Below, piece after piece: positions 50,196 through 59,183 of a stretch of DNA of 64,000 nucleotides. The number at the start of each line of letters is the position of its first letter. The stretch's first letter is position 1. The notes beneath the pieces were generated by a model. It ran no database searches. It was not told the origin of the DNA and saw only the letters and a program-made list of their open reading frames with translations. The translations under genes were made by a program, and so were the position numbers. The DNA is from Posidoniimonas corsicana (lineage in GTDB: Bacteria; Planctomycetota; Planctomycetia; Pirellulales; Lacipirellulaceae): NCBI RefSeq assembly GCF_007859765.1, contig NZ_SIHJ01000006.1, positions 20,985-84,984 of the forward strand. Direction: 5' to 3'.

Positions 50196-51661
50196 GCGTG
50201 CTGCTCGCGATCGATCAGAGCACCTCGTCTACTAAGGCGATCCTGTTCGACGCGGAGTGCCGTACGATTGACTCGGCCTCGGTTGACCACCGGCAGCACT
50301 ATCCTGAGCCCGGCTGGGTCGAGCACGACGCGGAGGAGATCTGGCGGAACGTGCTGGCAGTGACCCGCACGGTCGTCGACCGCAACCCGGGAAGCCCGCC
50401 GGTCGGTGTGTCGATCACCAACCAGCGGGAAACGCTGGTGGTCTTCGACAAGGCGACCGGCCGCCCTCTCTGCCCCGCAATCGTGTGGCAGTGCCGCCGA
50501 AGCGACCCCATCTGCGAAGAACTGCGTCAGGCGGGCCACGGCGAAATTGTCGCCGCGGCGACCGGTCTTAAGCTCGACTCGTACTTCTCGGCGTCGAAGG
50601 TGCTGTGGCTGGTCCGCAACAACCCCGATGTCGCAAGAAAACTCGCGTCTGGTGAAGCCCTCATTGGCACGGTCGACGCCTACCTGGTCTACCGTATGAC
50701 CGGCGGCGATGTGTTCGCCACCGACCACACCAACGCCAGCCGGACGCTGCTGCTGCACCTGACCGACCGGTGTTGGGACCAGCGGCTGTGCGAGCTGTTC
50801 CAAGCGCCGATGGCGGCCCTGCCAGAAGTCCGTGAGAGCTTCGCCCACTTCGGCAACACCGACCTGGGCGGCGCCCTCATGGAACCGGCGCCCATCTGCG
50901 GTGTGATGGGCGACTCGCAGGCATCGCTTTTCGCGCAGCGGTGCTTCACCCCGGGCGAGTCAAAGGCCACCTTCGGCACCGGTACCTCGGTGCTGCGGAA
51001 CGTGGGCGACTGCTCGACGGCGCCGCCCGGCGGCAGCGTCGCGGCGTTAGCCTGGGTGCACGACGGCACACCGACTTACGCGTGGGAGGGACTGATCAAC
51101 TACTCCGCCGCCACCATCACCTGGCTGCGCGACCAGCTGGGTCTGATTGCGACCGCCGAGGAGTCGGAGGCGCTCGCTGCTCAGGTCGACGACAGCGGCG
51201 GCGTCTACCTGGTGCCCGCCTTCGCCGGCCTGGGTGCGCCTCACTGGAGCCCCGACGCCCGTGCGGCGATCGTCGGCATGACCGCCTACACGAACAAGCT
51301 GCACATCGTGCGGGCGGCGCTCGAATCAATCGCCCACCAGGTGCGGGACGTGCTCGACTCGATGCCGTTGGACGCGTCGTCCGCCGGAGTGCTTCGGGCA
51401 GACGGCGGGGCCACGCGGAACCAACTGCTGATGCAGATGCTGGCCGACTTCACCCGGCTACGAGTGGAGGTCGCCGACGCGGCGGACTTCTCCGCCCGCG
51501 GCGCCGCGATGGCAGGCCTACTTGGCCTAGGCATCGTTGAGTCCTTCGACGAACTTCGCCACCTGCCCGCGGATGTGACCAACTACGAGCCCCGCATGCC
51601 GGCCGAACAGGCCGACAAGCTGGGCGCGGGCTGGCGGGACGCCGTGCGACGGGTGCTCTAG
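50192..51661 (+). CDS. FGGY carbohydrate kinase, glycerol-kinase-like
   Basis: The protein has 489 residues. The FGGY fold is complete: [14 protein letters not shown] phosphate loop, [88 protein letters not shown] and [15 protein letters not shown]. Overall it resembles glycerol kinase. The operon, with an isomerase and split transketolase upstream and a sugar ABC importer downstream, argues for a ketose or branched ketose substrate. In the described non-oxidative apiose pathway an FGGY enzyme phosphorylates apulose. Glycerol, erythrulose or rhamnulose kinases are alternatives. Confidence 0.9.
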   Translation: MSVLLAIDQSTSSTKAILFDAECRTIDSASVDHRQHYPEPGWVEHDAEEIWRNVLAVTRTVVDRNPGSPPVGVSITNQRETLVVFDKATGRPLCPAIVWQCRRSDPICEELRQAGHGEIVAAATGLKLDSYFSASKVLWLVRNNPDVARKLASGEALIGTVDAYLVYRMTGGDVFATDHTNASRTLLLHLTDRCWDQRLCELFQAPMAALPEVRESFAHFGNTDLGGALMEPAPICGVMGDSQASLFAQRCFTPGESKATFGTGTSVLRNVGDCSTAPPGGSVAALAWVHDGTPTYAWEGLINYSAATITWLRDQLGLIATAEESEALAAQVDDSGGVYLVPAFAGLGAPHWSPDARAAIVGMTAYTNKLHIVRAALESIAHQVRDVLDSMPLDASSAGVLRADGGATRNQLLMQMLADFTRLRVEVADAADFSARGAAMAGLLGLGIVESFDELRHLPADVTNYEPRMPAEQADKLGAGWRDAVRRVL

Positions 51662-51708
51662 AACAGTCGCTCCTCTACCTATCCTCTTCCCAAAATCAAC
51701 GGTACGCG

Positions 51709-52686
51709 ATGAAGACCCTCCGCTGTCTGACCGCCGTGCTCTGCCTTGCCGTTCCCCTCGGCTGTACTCAGTCACCGGCCGGCGACAACGCTGGCGACGC
51801 CCCGGCAACTACCAGCAAGGAGCACGGCCGAGTCGCCGTGGTAGTCTCAACGCTCAACAACCCCTGGTTCGTCAAACTGGCGGAAACGGCCAAGGCCCGC
51901 ACCGAGGAGCTAGGGCACGAGGCGGTGATCTTCGATTCCCAGAACAACGTAGAAAAGGAAGCCAGCACGTTCGAGAACGTGCTGGCTTCCGGGTTCGACG
52001 CGATCCTCTTCAACCCGACCGACGCCGACGCATCGGTCGCCAACGTCCGCCGCGCCAAGAAGCGTGGCGTGCCCGTGTTCTGCATCGACCGCGAGATCAA
52101 CGCTTCGGACGCGGCGTCCGCGCAGATCCTGTCGGACAACTACGCCGGTTGCGTCGAGCTCGGCCAGTACTTCGTCGAGACCGTCGGCGAAGACGGCAAG
52201 TACGCCGAGCTGCTGGGCCTGGTCGGCGACAACAACACCCACAACCGGTCCAAAGGGTTCCACAGCGTCGTCGACCGGTTTGAGGGCCTGAAGATGGTCG
52301 CCCAGCAGTCGGCCGACTTCGACCGCACCAAGGGCCTGGAGGTGATGGAGTCGATTCTTCAGGCGAACCCGGACCTCAACGCCGTGTTCTGCGGCAACGA
52401 CGCCATGGCGCTAGGCGCCTACCAGGCGATCGAGGGCGCCGGCAAGGCGGACCAGATTAAGGTGTTTGGCTTCGACGGCGCCGAGGACGTGGTGCGGTCG
52501 ATCTCCGACGGCAAGATCCAGGCGACCGCGATGCAGTTCCCCAAGCGGATGGCCCAGATGGCTGCCGAGTTCGCCGACGAGCACCTCAAGGGCCGCCGCG
52601 AGTTCGAGCAGAAGATCCCCGTCGCGGTCGAGCTGGTGACGCCAGAGAACGTCTCGCAGTACGGCGACTACGGAGCCAAAGAGTGA
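51709..52686 (+). CDS. ABC transporter sugar-binding lipoprotein, RbsB type
   Basis: The protein has 325 residues. The signal ends in a lipobox (LAVPLGC, Cys near residue 19), so it is a membrane-anchored lipoprotein. Type-I binding-protein motifs follow: [99 protein letters not shown] and [15 protein letters not shown]. It heads the transporter genes, 47 nt after the kinase, and its stop overlaps the DUF2291 GTG. Ribose-type SBPs bind pentoses and hexoses; D-apiose is a known ligand for some. The ligand here is unknown. Confidence 0.94.
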   Translation: MKTLRCLTAVLCLAVPLGCTQSPAGDNAGDAPATTSKEHGRVAVVVSTLNNPWFVKLAETAKARTEELGHEAVIFDSQNNVEKEASTFENVLASGFDAILFNPTDADASVANVRRAKKRGVPVFCIDREINASDAASAQILSDNYAGCVELGQYFVETVGEDGKYAELLGLVGDNNTHNRSKGFHSVVDRFEGLKMVAQQSADFDRTKGLEVMESILQANPDLNAVFCGNDAMALGAYQAIEGAGKADQIKVFGFDGAEDVVRSISDGKIQATAMQFPKRMAQMAAEFADEHLKGRREFEQKIPVAVELVTPENVSQYGDYGAKE

Positions 52687-53327
52687 TCCACGCCGCGGCC
52701 CATCGCTGGACCCTCATCGGGGCGGCCGCGGCCATCGGCTGCTGGTTCGTACCGCTGGTGCACGTCCGGCCGCTCGGCGCCGATGAGACCGATCCCCAGA
52801 GCCAGCCCGCAACCGCGGCGGAGTTGGCCGAGCAGTTCTGGTCTGGCCCACTAGCCAACTCGCACGACCGCGCCCACCCCGCCAATGCCGTTCTGACGGC
52901 CCTCACCGCCGACGCGGCCGCGGCCCGCGAAGAGTACGGGCGCACCGTAGGAGTTAGCCGATCTTTCTTGGTGCATCTGCGGGGCGAGGGCACTGTGACG
53001 TCGGTGGAACGCAAAGGCATTGGGGTCGACGTCAGCGGCGACGGCCACCGCGATCTGCTCTTGCTTACCGGTCCGATCTTCGGCGCCGCGGTGCGAGACG
53101 CCACCGGGCTGCTGACGGCCGACCAGGCGTCCAACTCGCAGCAGTTCAACGAGGTCGCCAATGAGCTGAACCTGATCGTCGAAACGCAGGTCGCTCCGAC
53201 GCTGCGTGAGCAGCCGCCCGGCCAGGTGGTCCGCTTTGTCGCCTGTGCTGAGGTAAAGTCGCCCAGCAGCATCCCGTCGCCGCTGCCGGCCGTGCCCGTG
53301 TTCGTCGAGGCGACCGCCACCCCATGA
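52683..53327 (+). CDS. DUF2291 family periplasmic protein associated with sugar ABC transporters
   Basis: The protein has 214 residues, GTG start in a GTGA overlap. One N-terminal hydrophobic segment ([18 protein letters not shown]) would be an anchor or signal; an internal cysteine there is not a clear lipobox. The remainder resembles DUF2291: [48 protein letters not shown] and [13 protein letters not shown]. Members are consistently encoded inside ribose/pentose-type ABC operons but have no defined role. Position between the binding protein and the ATPase supports an accessory function in uptake. Confidence 0.82.
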   Translation: MIHAAAHRWTLIGAAAAIGCWFVPLVHVRPLGADETDPQSQPATAAELAEQFWSGPLANSHDRAHPANAVLTALTADAAAAREEYGRTVGVSRSFLVHLRGEGTVTSVERKGIGVDVSGDGHRDLLLLTGPIFGAAVRDATGLLTADQASNSQQFNEVANELNLIVETQVAPTLREQPPGQVVRFVACAEVKSPSSIPSPLPAVPVFVEATATP

Positions 53328-54865
53328 CCGACGAAGCCCAGCCGCCGCTGCTCGAAGCCCGGGACATCGTCAAGACGTTCCCCGGCGTACGTGCGCTGGG
53401 CGGCGTGAACCTGCGGGTCCAGGCGGGGCGGCTCAACGCGTTGCTCGGCGAGAACGGCGCCGGCAAGTCGACGCTGATGAATATCCTGGCCGGCGTCTTC
53501 GCCCCCGACGCGGGCCAGATCCTCCTCAACGGGTCGCCGGTCACGTTCGCCAACCCCCGCGCCGCTCAAGAGGCGGGCGTGTCGATCATCCATCAAGAGC
53601 TCAACCTCGCCCCGAACCTGACCGTCGCGGAGAACATCTTCCTCGGCCGCGAGCCGCGAAACAAACTTGGGCTGGTGGACTACGCCCGCATGAACCACGA
53701 CGCCGCCGAGCTGCTCGCGCGGCTCAACCTGAGGGTCGAACCCACCCGCCCGGTCGACCAGCTGACTGTCGCCTCCCAGCAGGTGGTCGAGATCGCCAGG
53801 GCGTTGTCGTTTGACTCGCAGGTGGTGATTCTGGACGAACCGACCTCTGCCCTCTCCCAGCAAGAAACCCACGCGTTGTTCGCACTGATCGCCCAGCTCA
53901 AGGCCGAGGGCGTCGGGCTGGTGTACATCACGCACCGCCTGGAAGAGCTGGACGCTGTGGCGGACGACGTGACCGTGTTCCGCGACGGCGCCTTCATCGC
54001 CGCCAAGCCGTACGCGGACGCCACCCGCGAAGAACTCATCCGGCTGATGGTCGGCCGCGACACGAGGCTCGATCCTTCGGCCGCCCGCGCCGCCGGCGAG
54101 ACGCTGCTGCAGGTGCGCGGCCTGTCGCTCCGCGGCCCAGTGGCGGCCAGCAAGCCGCTGCTCGACGACATCAGCTTCGATCTGGCGCGCGGCGAGGTGC
54201 TGGGCGTGTTCGGGCTGATGGGCGCCGGCCGGACCGAGCTGCTGCAGGCGTTGTTCGGCGTCTATCCGACCCGGACCAGCGGCGAGGTGGTCGTCGCTGG
54301 GCGCCCCGGCGTGCCCCGCTCGCCAGCCGAGGCGATCGTCGCCGGGCTGGCGTTGGCGCCAGAAGACCGCAAGCAGGACGGGCTGGTGCTCGGCATGAGC
54401 GTCGCCCCCAACATCAGCCTGGCGTGCCTGGGCCGCGTGCAGCAGACCGGCCTGCTCCGGACCGCCAAGGAAGACGCCCTAGCCGATCAGTACGGCGGCC
54501 GGATGGCGATCAAAACCGCCGGGCGCCGACAGCCGGTCCGCAACCTCAGCGGAGGCAACCAGCAGAAGGTGGTGCTGGCCAAGTGGCTGGCGACCGAGCC
54601 CCGCGTATTGATGCTCGACGAGCCAACCCGCGGCATCGACATCGGCGCCAAGCGTGAAATCTATGCGGTGATCGATGAGCTCGCCGCCGCCGGGCTGGGC
54701 GTGCTGATGGTTTCGTCCGAGCTGCCGGAGGTGCTCGCCCTCTCGGACCGCATTCTTGTGCTCTGCGAGGGGCGCCTCACCGGCGAGTTCACCCGGGAGC
54801 AGGCTACCGAGGACGCCCTGCTTGCCGCCGCCCTCCCTGCCGCCCAACCAAGACCGGCCGCCTGA
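53324..54865 (+). CDS. Sugar ABC transporter ATPase, RbsA/XylG type, two ATPase domains
   Basis: The protein has 513 residues with two nucleotide-binding domains. First: Walker A GENGAGKST (about residue 45), signature-like LTVASQQVVEIARAL and Walker B VVILDEPTSAL. Second: degenerate Walker A GLMGAGRTELLQAL, signature LSGGNQQKVVLAKWL and Walker B VLMLDEPTRGID. This asymmetry is normal for the family. The ATG overlaps the DUF2291 stop (ATGA), and the permease starts 7 nt downstream. Together with the lipoprotein and permease it forms a complete CUT2-type importer for a monosaccharide. Confidence 0.96.
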   Translation: MTDEAQPPLLEARDIVKTFPGVRALGGVNLRVQAGRLNALLGENGAGKSTLMNILAGVFAPDAGQILLNGSPVTFANPRAAQEAGVSIIHQELNLAPNLTVAENIFLGREPRNKLGLVDYARMNHDAAELLARLNLRVEPTRPVDQLTVASQQVVEIARALSFDSQVVILDEPTSALSQQETHALFALIAQLKAEGVGLVYITHRLEELDAVADDVTVFRDGAFIAAKPYADATREELIRLMVGRDTRLDPSAARAAGETLLQVRGLSLRGPVAASKPLLDDISFDLARGEVLGVFGLMGAGRTELLQALFGVYPTRTSGEVVVAGRPGVPRSPAEAIVAGLALAPEDRKQDGLVLGMSVAPNISLACLGRVQQTGLLRTAKEDALADQYGGRMAIKTAGRRQPVRNLSGGNQQKVVLAKWLATEPRVLMLDEPTRGIDIGAKREIYAVIDELAAAGLGVLMVSSELPEVLALSDRILVLCEGRLTGEFTREQATEDALLAAALPAAQPRPAA

Positions 54866-54872
54866 CGCTTCC

Positions 54873-55841
54873 ATGAAACTCTCCGAACGCATCGCGCAGC
54901 TGCAATCGCTCATCGCCCTCGCGGTGCTGATGATTGCGCTGAGCGTGTCGAACGACTCGTTCTTGTCGACAGAGAACGGCATGAACGTGCTGCGGCAGAT
55001 CTCGGTCAATCTCTGTCTCTCGATCGGGATGACGCTGGTGATCATCTCCGGCGGGATCGACCTGTCGGTCGGGTCGGTGCTCGCGTTCTCGGCGGCCGTG
55101 TCGGCCAGCCTGCTGAAGCACGGCGTCGACCTGACGCCGCTGGGCGTGCACGTCGAGTTCACCGTGGCGGGGACGATTGTCGCCGGCGTGCTGGTCGGCT
55201 CGCTGCTGGGATTGATCAACGGGGTGCTGGTCAGCCGCGTCGGGATGCCGCCGTTCATCGCGACGCTCGGCATGCTCAGCATCGCCCGCGGCATGACCGA
55301 GCTGTGGACCGGCGGGCACCCGATCACCGGACTCGGCGACAGCTTCGGCTGGCTCGGCACGGGGGACGTGGCGCGCGTGCCGGCGCCCGCGCTGATCGTG
55401 GCGGCGCTGGTCGTCGTGTTCTCGGTGATCACCCTCCGCACCCGCTTCGGCCGGCACCTGTACGCCGTTGGCGGCGCGGAACGCGCCGCCCGCCTGAGCG
55501 GTGTGAACGTCGCCAGCGTCAAGACCTGGGCGTACGTCTGCAGCGGCGCCCTGTCCGGCGTGGCAGGGCTATTGCTCACCGCCCGGCTCGACTCGGCCAC
55601 GCCCCGCCTGGGCGAAACGTACGAGCTCGACTCGATCGCCGCGGTGGTGATCGGCGGCGCCTCGCTCTCCGGGGGCCGCGGCTCGGTGCTGGGCGCGGTG
55701 CTCGGCTGCCTGATCATCGGCGTGCTGAACAACGGGCTGGCGTTGCTGGACGTCTCGCCGTTCTGGCAAAAAGTCATCAAGGGAACGGTTATCCTGGCGG
55801 CGGTCGCGATCGACCGGCTGAGCCGCCGGCAAGGAGCATAG
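54873..55841 (+). CDS. Sugar ABC transporter permease, RbsC type
   Basis: The protein has 322 residues from the ATG at 54873; an earlier in-frame start lies within the ATPase gene and is rejected. There are about 8-10 hydrophobic helices, with family marks SIGMTLVIISGGIDLSVGSV, MPPFIATLGMLSIARGM, TRFGRHLYAVGGAERAARLSG and ELDSIAAVVIGGASLSGGRGSVLGAVLG. It is the single permease of the CUT2 importer and probably dimerises. The RuBisCO-like protein gene starts 2 nt after its stop, with the ribosome-binding site inside the permease gene, so transport and catabolism are co-expressed. Confidence 0.95.
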   Translation: MKLSERIAQLQSLIALAVLMIALSVSNDSFLSTENGMNVLRQISVNLCLSIGMTLVIISGGIDLSVGSVLAFSAAVSASLLKHGVDLTPLGVHVEFTVAGTIVAGVLVGSLLGLINGVLVSRVGMPPFIATLGMLSIARGMTELWTGGHPITGLGDSFGWLGTGDVARVPAPALIVAALVVVFSVITLRTRFGRHLYAVGGAERAARLSGVNVASVKTWAYVCSGALSGVAGLLLTARLDSATPRLGETYELDSIAAVVIGGASLSGGRGSVLGAVLGCLIIGVLNNGLALLDVSPFWQKVIKGTVILAAVAIDRLSRRQGA

Positions 55842-55843
55842 CG

Positions 55844-57088
55844 TTGGAACACCTCAAAGCCACCTACCTGATCGAGACCCCGCTGCCCGTCGACGACGCC
55901 GCGGCCGTGCTGGCCGGCGAGCAGTCCAGCGGTACGTTTGTCAGCGTGCCGGGCGAAACGGCCGAGCTGAAGCAGCGGTACGCCGCCCGCGTCGAGAGCG
56001 TCACGCCGCTGGAGGACGTCGACTCCCCTTCCCTGCCCGGCTGCCGCGCGGGCGATGGGCCGTACCACCACGCGCAGGTCACAATCGCCTGGCCGGCGCA
56101 CAACTTCGGCCCCAACCTGCCCACCCTGCTGTCGACCGTCGGCGGCAACCTGTACGAGCTGACGCAGCTGTCGGGCGTGAAGCTGCTGGACCTGGAGTTG
56201 CCGGAGTCGTTCGCCGACCACTTCCGTGGGCCGGCGCACGGCGTCGGCGGCAGCCGACGCGCCACGGGCGTCGAGGGCCGGCCGCTGATTGGCACCATCA
56301 TCAAGCCGAGCGTGGGGCTCACGCCCGAGGACACGGCCGCCATGGTCAAAACGCTGGCCGAGGCCGGCATCGACTTCGTAAAGGACGACGAGCTGATGGC
56401 CAACCCGCCGCACTCGCCGTTCGACAAGCGCGTCGATGCGGTGATGCGGGTGGTCAATGACCACGCCGACCGCACCGGCAAGCGGGTGATGGTCACGTTC
56501 AACATCTCCGATGAACGCGACGCCATGCACCGTCACTACGACAAGGTCGTGGAATCCGGCAACACGGCCGCCATGATGAGCCTCAACAGCGTCGGCCTAG
56601 TAGGCGCGAAGGACATCTGCGACCGCGGCGAGCTGGTTATCCACGGCCACCGCAACGGGTGGGGCATGTTCAACCGCTGCCCCACGCTCGGCATGGGCTT
56701 CGCCGCGTACCAGAAGCTGTGGCGGCTGGCCGGCGTGGACCAGCTGCACGTCAACGGCATCGCCAACAAGTTCTGGGAGCCCGACGACTCCGTCGTGGCG
56801 TCGATCGAGTCCTGCCTGGCGCCGATGGCCGGCATGACGCCGCTGCTGCCGGTGGTCTCCTCCGGCCAGTGGGGCGGTCAGGCGTTCGAGACCTACCGCC
56901 GCACCCAAACGGTCGACCTGCTGTACATGGCGGGCGGCGGCATCATGGCCCACCCGAGCGGCCCTGCCGCCGGCGTCCGCTCGCTGCAGCAGGCCTGGCA
57001 GGCCGCCATCGACGGGCTCACGCTCGAGCAGGCCGCCGCCCAGCACGAAGAGTTCCGCCAGTCGGTCGAGAAGTTCGGCCGCAAGTAG
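55844..57088 (+). CDS. RuBisCO-like protein (RLP), candidate 3-oxo-isoapionate-4-phosphate enzyme
   Basis: The protein has 414 residues from a TTG start 7 nt after AAGGAG (55831-55836); no ATG fits and upstream frame is permease sequence. The RuBisCO large-chain fold is clear. K154 in GTIIKPS aligns with RuBisCO Lys175, and K180-D-D-E183 aligns with the carbamylated Lys201 and metal ligands Asp203/Glu204 with the same 26-residue spacing. HGHR (267-270) aligns with His294/Arg295, and NGIANKF holds a loop-6 lysine near 309. Lys177 of RuBisCO is replaced by Ser156, so it is not a CO2-fixing enzyme. RLPs next to DUF1537 kinases act in apiose catabolism as 3-oxo-isoapionate-4-phosphate decarboxylase or transcarboxylase/hydrolase, the best guess here. 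Confidence 0.88.
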   Translation: MEHLKATYLIETPLPVDDAAAVLAGEQSSGTFVSVPGETAELKQRYAARVESVTPLEDVDSPSLPGCRAGDGPYHHAQVTIAWPAHNFGPNLPTLLSTVGGNLYELTQLSGVKLLDLELPESFADHFRGPAHGVGGSRRATGVEGRPLIGTIIKPSVGLTPEDTAAMVKTLAEAGIDFVKDDELMANPPHSPFDKRVDAVMRVVNDHADRTGKRVMVTFNISDERDAMHRHYDKVVESGNTAAMMSLNSVGLVGAKDICDRGELVIHGHRNGWGMFNRCPTLGMGFAAYQKLWRLAGVDQLHVNGIANKFWEPDDSVVASIESCLAPMAGMTPLLPVVSSGQWGGQAFETYRRTQTVDLLYMAGGGIMAHPSGPAAGVRSLQQAWQAAIDGLTLEQAAAQHEEFRQSVEKFGRK

Positions 57089-57121
57089 TCCACACCGACA
57101 GGCAACCCACTCCCCCAAGAC

Positions 57122-58495
57122 GTGACCGACAGCCCCTCAACAACGCCGCTGCGACTGGCCTACTACGCCGACGACTTCACCGGGTCGACCGACGCGCTGC
57201 AGGTACTGGCCCGCGCCGGTTTGCAGACACGGCTGTTTCTCAACGCGCCAACGCCCAACCAGCTGGCCGCGCACGGGCCGCTGGACGCGATCGGCGTGGC
57301 CGGCCGGTCGCGGTCGCTGCCGACCGAGCAGCTCGCCGGCGAGCTCCACCCCGCATTCGAAGCGCTCCGCAACCTGCGGCCTCGGCACGTGCACTACAAG
57401 GTCTGCTCGACATTTGACTCCTCGCCCGCCGTTGGCAGCATCGGCCGCGTGCTGGAGATTGGTTCGGATGTGTTCGCCGGCCCGTATGCGCCGATTGTGG
57501 TCGGCGCGCCCGCGCTCGGCCGGTGGTGCGTGTTCGGCAACCTGTTCGCCCGCTACGGCATTGGCTCCGAGGGCGGCGTCTACCGGCTGGACCGGCACCC
57601 GGCGATGTGGAACCACCCCACCACGCCCGCCACCGAGAGCGACCTGCGGCGGCAGCTTGCCCAGCAGACCGAACTGCCGGTCGGGCTGGTTGACGTGACC
57701 CACCTCGACGCCGGCCCCGAAGCAAGCGACGCCGCCCTGCAATCGCAGCTCGCCGCCGGCGCCCGCGCCGTGCTGTTCGACGCGATGACCGACGAACACC
57801 TCAACCGGGTCGGCCAGCTGCTCGAGGCTTCGGCCGCCGAGTCGGCCCCGCTGTTCTCGATCGGCTCGTCCGGCGTCGAGTCGGCGCTCGCCGCCCAGTG
57901 GCAAGCGGCCGCCCCGGCGGCGGCCTCGGCGTTGCCCCCAACCGACCAGCCGCTCTTGGTGATCGCCGGCAGCTGCTCGCCGGTCACGGCCGAACAGATC
58001 GACCACGCCCTGCAGAACGGCTTCGCCGAGGCGCCGCTCGACGCGGCCGCGTTGCTCGACGAGCGCCGGCAACGGCAGGCGATCGCCGACTGCTTGGAAG
58101 CGGCCCGCGTCGCGCTGACGGCCGGCCGGCCGGTGGTGGTGCACACCAGCCGCGGCGCCGATGACCCCCGACGCGCTGCGGTCGCCCAGGCCATGGAGCA
58201 ACGCAGCCTTCCACCCGACTCCCTCGCGCAGCAGATCGGCGGGGCGCTCGGCGCAATCGCGCTGGAGTGCCGCCGCGCGGGCCTCGCCGGGCGGGTCTGC
58301 GTCGCCGGCGGCGACACCTCCAGCTACGCCGGCCGGGCGCTCGGCGTGGCGTCGCTCGCCATGCTGCACGACTTCTGGCCCGGCGCGCCGGTCTGCGCCG
58401 CCGCGTCGTCCGACCCCGCCGTCGACGGCCTGCCGATCGTCTTCAAGGGCGGGCAGGTGGGCGGCCCCGACTTCTTCACTCAACTCGCTCAATAA
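57122..58495 (+). CDS. DUF1537 four-carbon/branched acid sugar kinase (3-oxo-isoapionate kinase candidate)
   Basis: The protein has 457 residues with a GTG start, 33 nt after the RLP gene. The N-terminal substrate domain has YYADDFTGSTDAL and the C-terminal nucleotide-binding domain has LLVIAGSCSPVTAEQI, HTSRGADDPR and the glycine-rich VAGGDTSSYAGRALGV. DUF1537 kinases phosphorylate threonate, erythronate, 2-oxo-tetronate and 3-oxo-isoapionate. Adjacency to a RuBisCO-like protein favours 3-oxo-isoapionate, with the phosphorylated product used by the RLP. In threonate-type clusters one would expect a PdxA2-like dehydrogenase or an aldolase, and neither is present. Confidence 0.9.
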   Translation: MTDSPSTTPLRLAYYADDFTGSTDALQVLARAGLQTRLFLNAPTPNQLAAHGPLDAIGVAGRSRSLPTEQLAGELHPAFEALRNLRPRHVHYKVCSTFDSSPAVGSIGRVLEIGSDVFAGPYAPIVVGAPALGRWCVFGNLFARYGIGSEGGVYRLDRHPAMWNHPTTPATESDLRRQLAQQTELPVGLVDVTHLDAGPEASDAALQSQLAAGARAVLFDAMTDEHLNRVGQLLEASAAESAPLFSIGSSGVESALAAQWQAAAPAAASALPPTDQPLLVIAGSCSPVTAEQIDHALQNGFAEAPLDAAALLDERRQRQAIADCLEAARVALTAGRPVVVHTSRGADDPRRAAVAQAMEQRSLPPDSLAQQIGGALGAIALECRRAGLAGRVCVAGGDTSSYAGRALGVASLAMLHDFWPGAPVCAAASSDPAVDGLPIVFKGGQVGGPDFFTQLAQ

Positions 58496-58520
58496 CACTC
58501 TTTCCCGCAAGCGTAACGGA

Positions 58521-59183
58521 ATGAAAATCGAAAAGCTGGGTCTGATCCACACCTCGGCCACGCTGGTGCCGGTCTTCGCCGACCTGTGCCAGGCGAAGCT
58601 GCCAGCGGTAAAGACGTTCAACATCGCCGACGACAGCCTCATCAAGGAGGTCATCGAGCGGCAGGAACTCACCCGCAGCGTCAGCCGCCGCGTCGGCAGC
58701 CACGTGCAGGCCGCCCAGCAGGCGGGCGCCGACTGCATCCTGGTGACCTGCTCGTCGATCGGCCCCGCAGTCGAGGCCGCCGCCGCCCTGGCCGACGTGC
58801 CGGTGCTGCGGGTCGACCAGCCGATGGCCGACAAGGCCGTGCGCATGGGCGCCAAGATCGGCGTTGCGGCGACGCTCCGCACCACCCTCGAACCAACCGC
58901 CGACCTGATCCGCCGACGCGCCCAGGCGGCCGGAAAGCGGGTCGAGATCAACGCCCAGCTCTGCGATGGCGCCTTCGAGGCCCTCATGTCCGGCGACGCC
59001 GCCAAGCACGACCAGATGGTCGGCGAAACACTCCGCCGGCTGGCCGCCGAGGTCGACGTGGTCGTGCTGGCCCAGGCCTCCATGGCCCGCGTGGCCGACG
59101 CGCTCGACCCGTCCGAGGTAACCACCCCGGTGCTCTCCAGCCCCGGCCTGGCCATCGACTTCCTCGCGGAGCAATCCTCTTGA
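58521..59183 (+). CDS. Asp/Glu racemase superfamily protein lacking the second cysteine
   Basis: The protein has 220 residues from the ATG at 58521. The superfamily fold is recognisable: LGLIHTSATLVPVF, the first catalytic-type cysteine in VTCSSIGPAVEAAAAL (Cys77), and the segment VVVLAQASMARVADAL where the second cysteine is normally found but alanine/serine occur (about 186-187). A two-base racemase mechanism is therefore unlikely. One-cysteine members include decarboxylases and isomerases. It lies 25 nt after the DUF1537 kinase and its stop overlaps the next gene. It may act on an acid intermediate of the pathway. The function is unknown. Confidence 0.82.
   Translation: MKIEKLGLIHTSATLVPVFADLCQAKLPAVKTFNIADDSLIKEVIERQELTRSVSRRVGSHVQAAQQAGADCILVTCSSIGPAVEAAAALADVPVLRVDQPMADKAVRMGAKIGVAATLRTTLEPTADLIRRRAQAAGKRVEINAQLCDGAFEALMSGDAAKHDQMVGETLRRLAAEVDVVVLAQASMARVADALDPSEVTTPVLSSPGLAIDFLAEQSS

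Noticed and set aside
50192..51661. Annotating the FGGY kinase simply as glycerol kinase.
   Set aside because: Sequence is glycerol-kinase-like, but there is no glycerol facilitator or glycerol-3-phosphate dehydrogenase; the neighbours are an isomerase, a transketolase and a sugar importer.
54479..56536. Minus-strand frame of about 685 codons opposite the ABC transporter and RLP genes.
   Set aside because: The plus strand encodes clear ATPase, permease and RLP motifs over the same bases; the antisense product has no recognisable domain.
55844..57088. Reading the RuBisCO-like protein as a true CO2-fixing RuBisCO.
   Set aside because: The Lys177 equivalent is serine, the protein is about 414 residues, and there is no phosphoribulokinase or carboxysome gene; context is sugar-acid catabolism.
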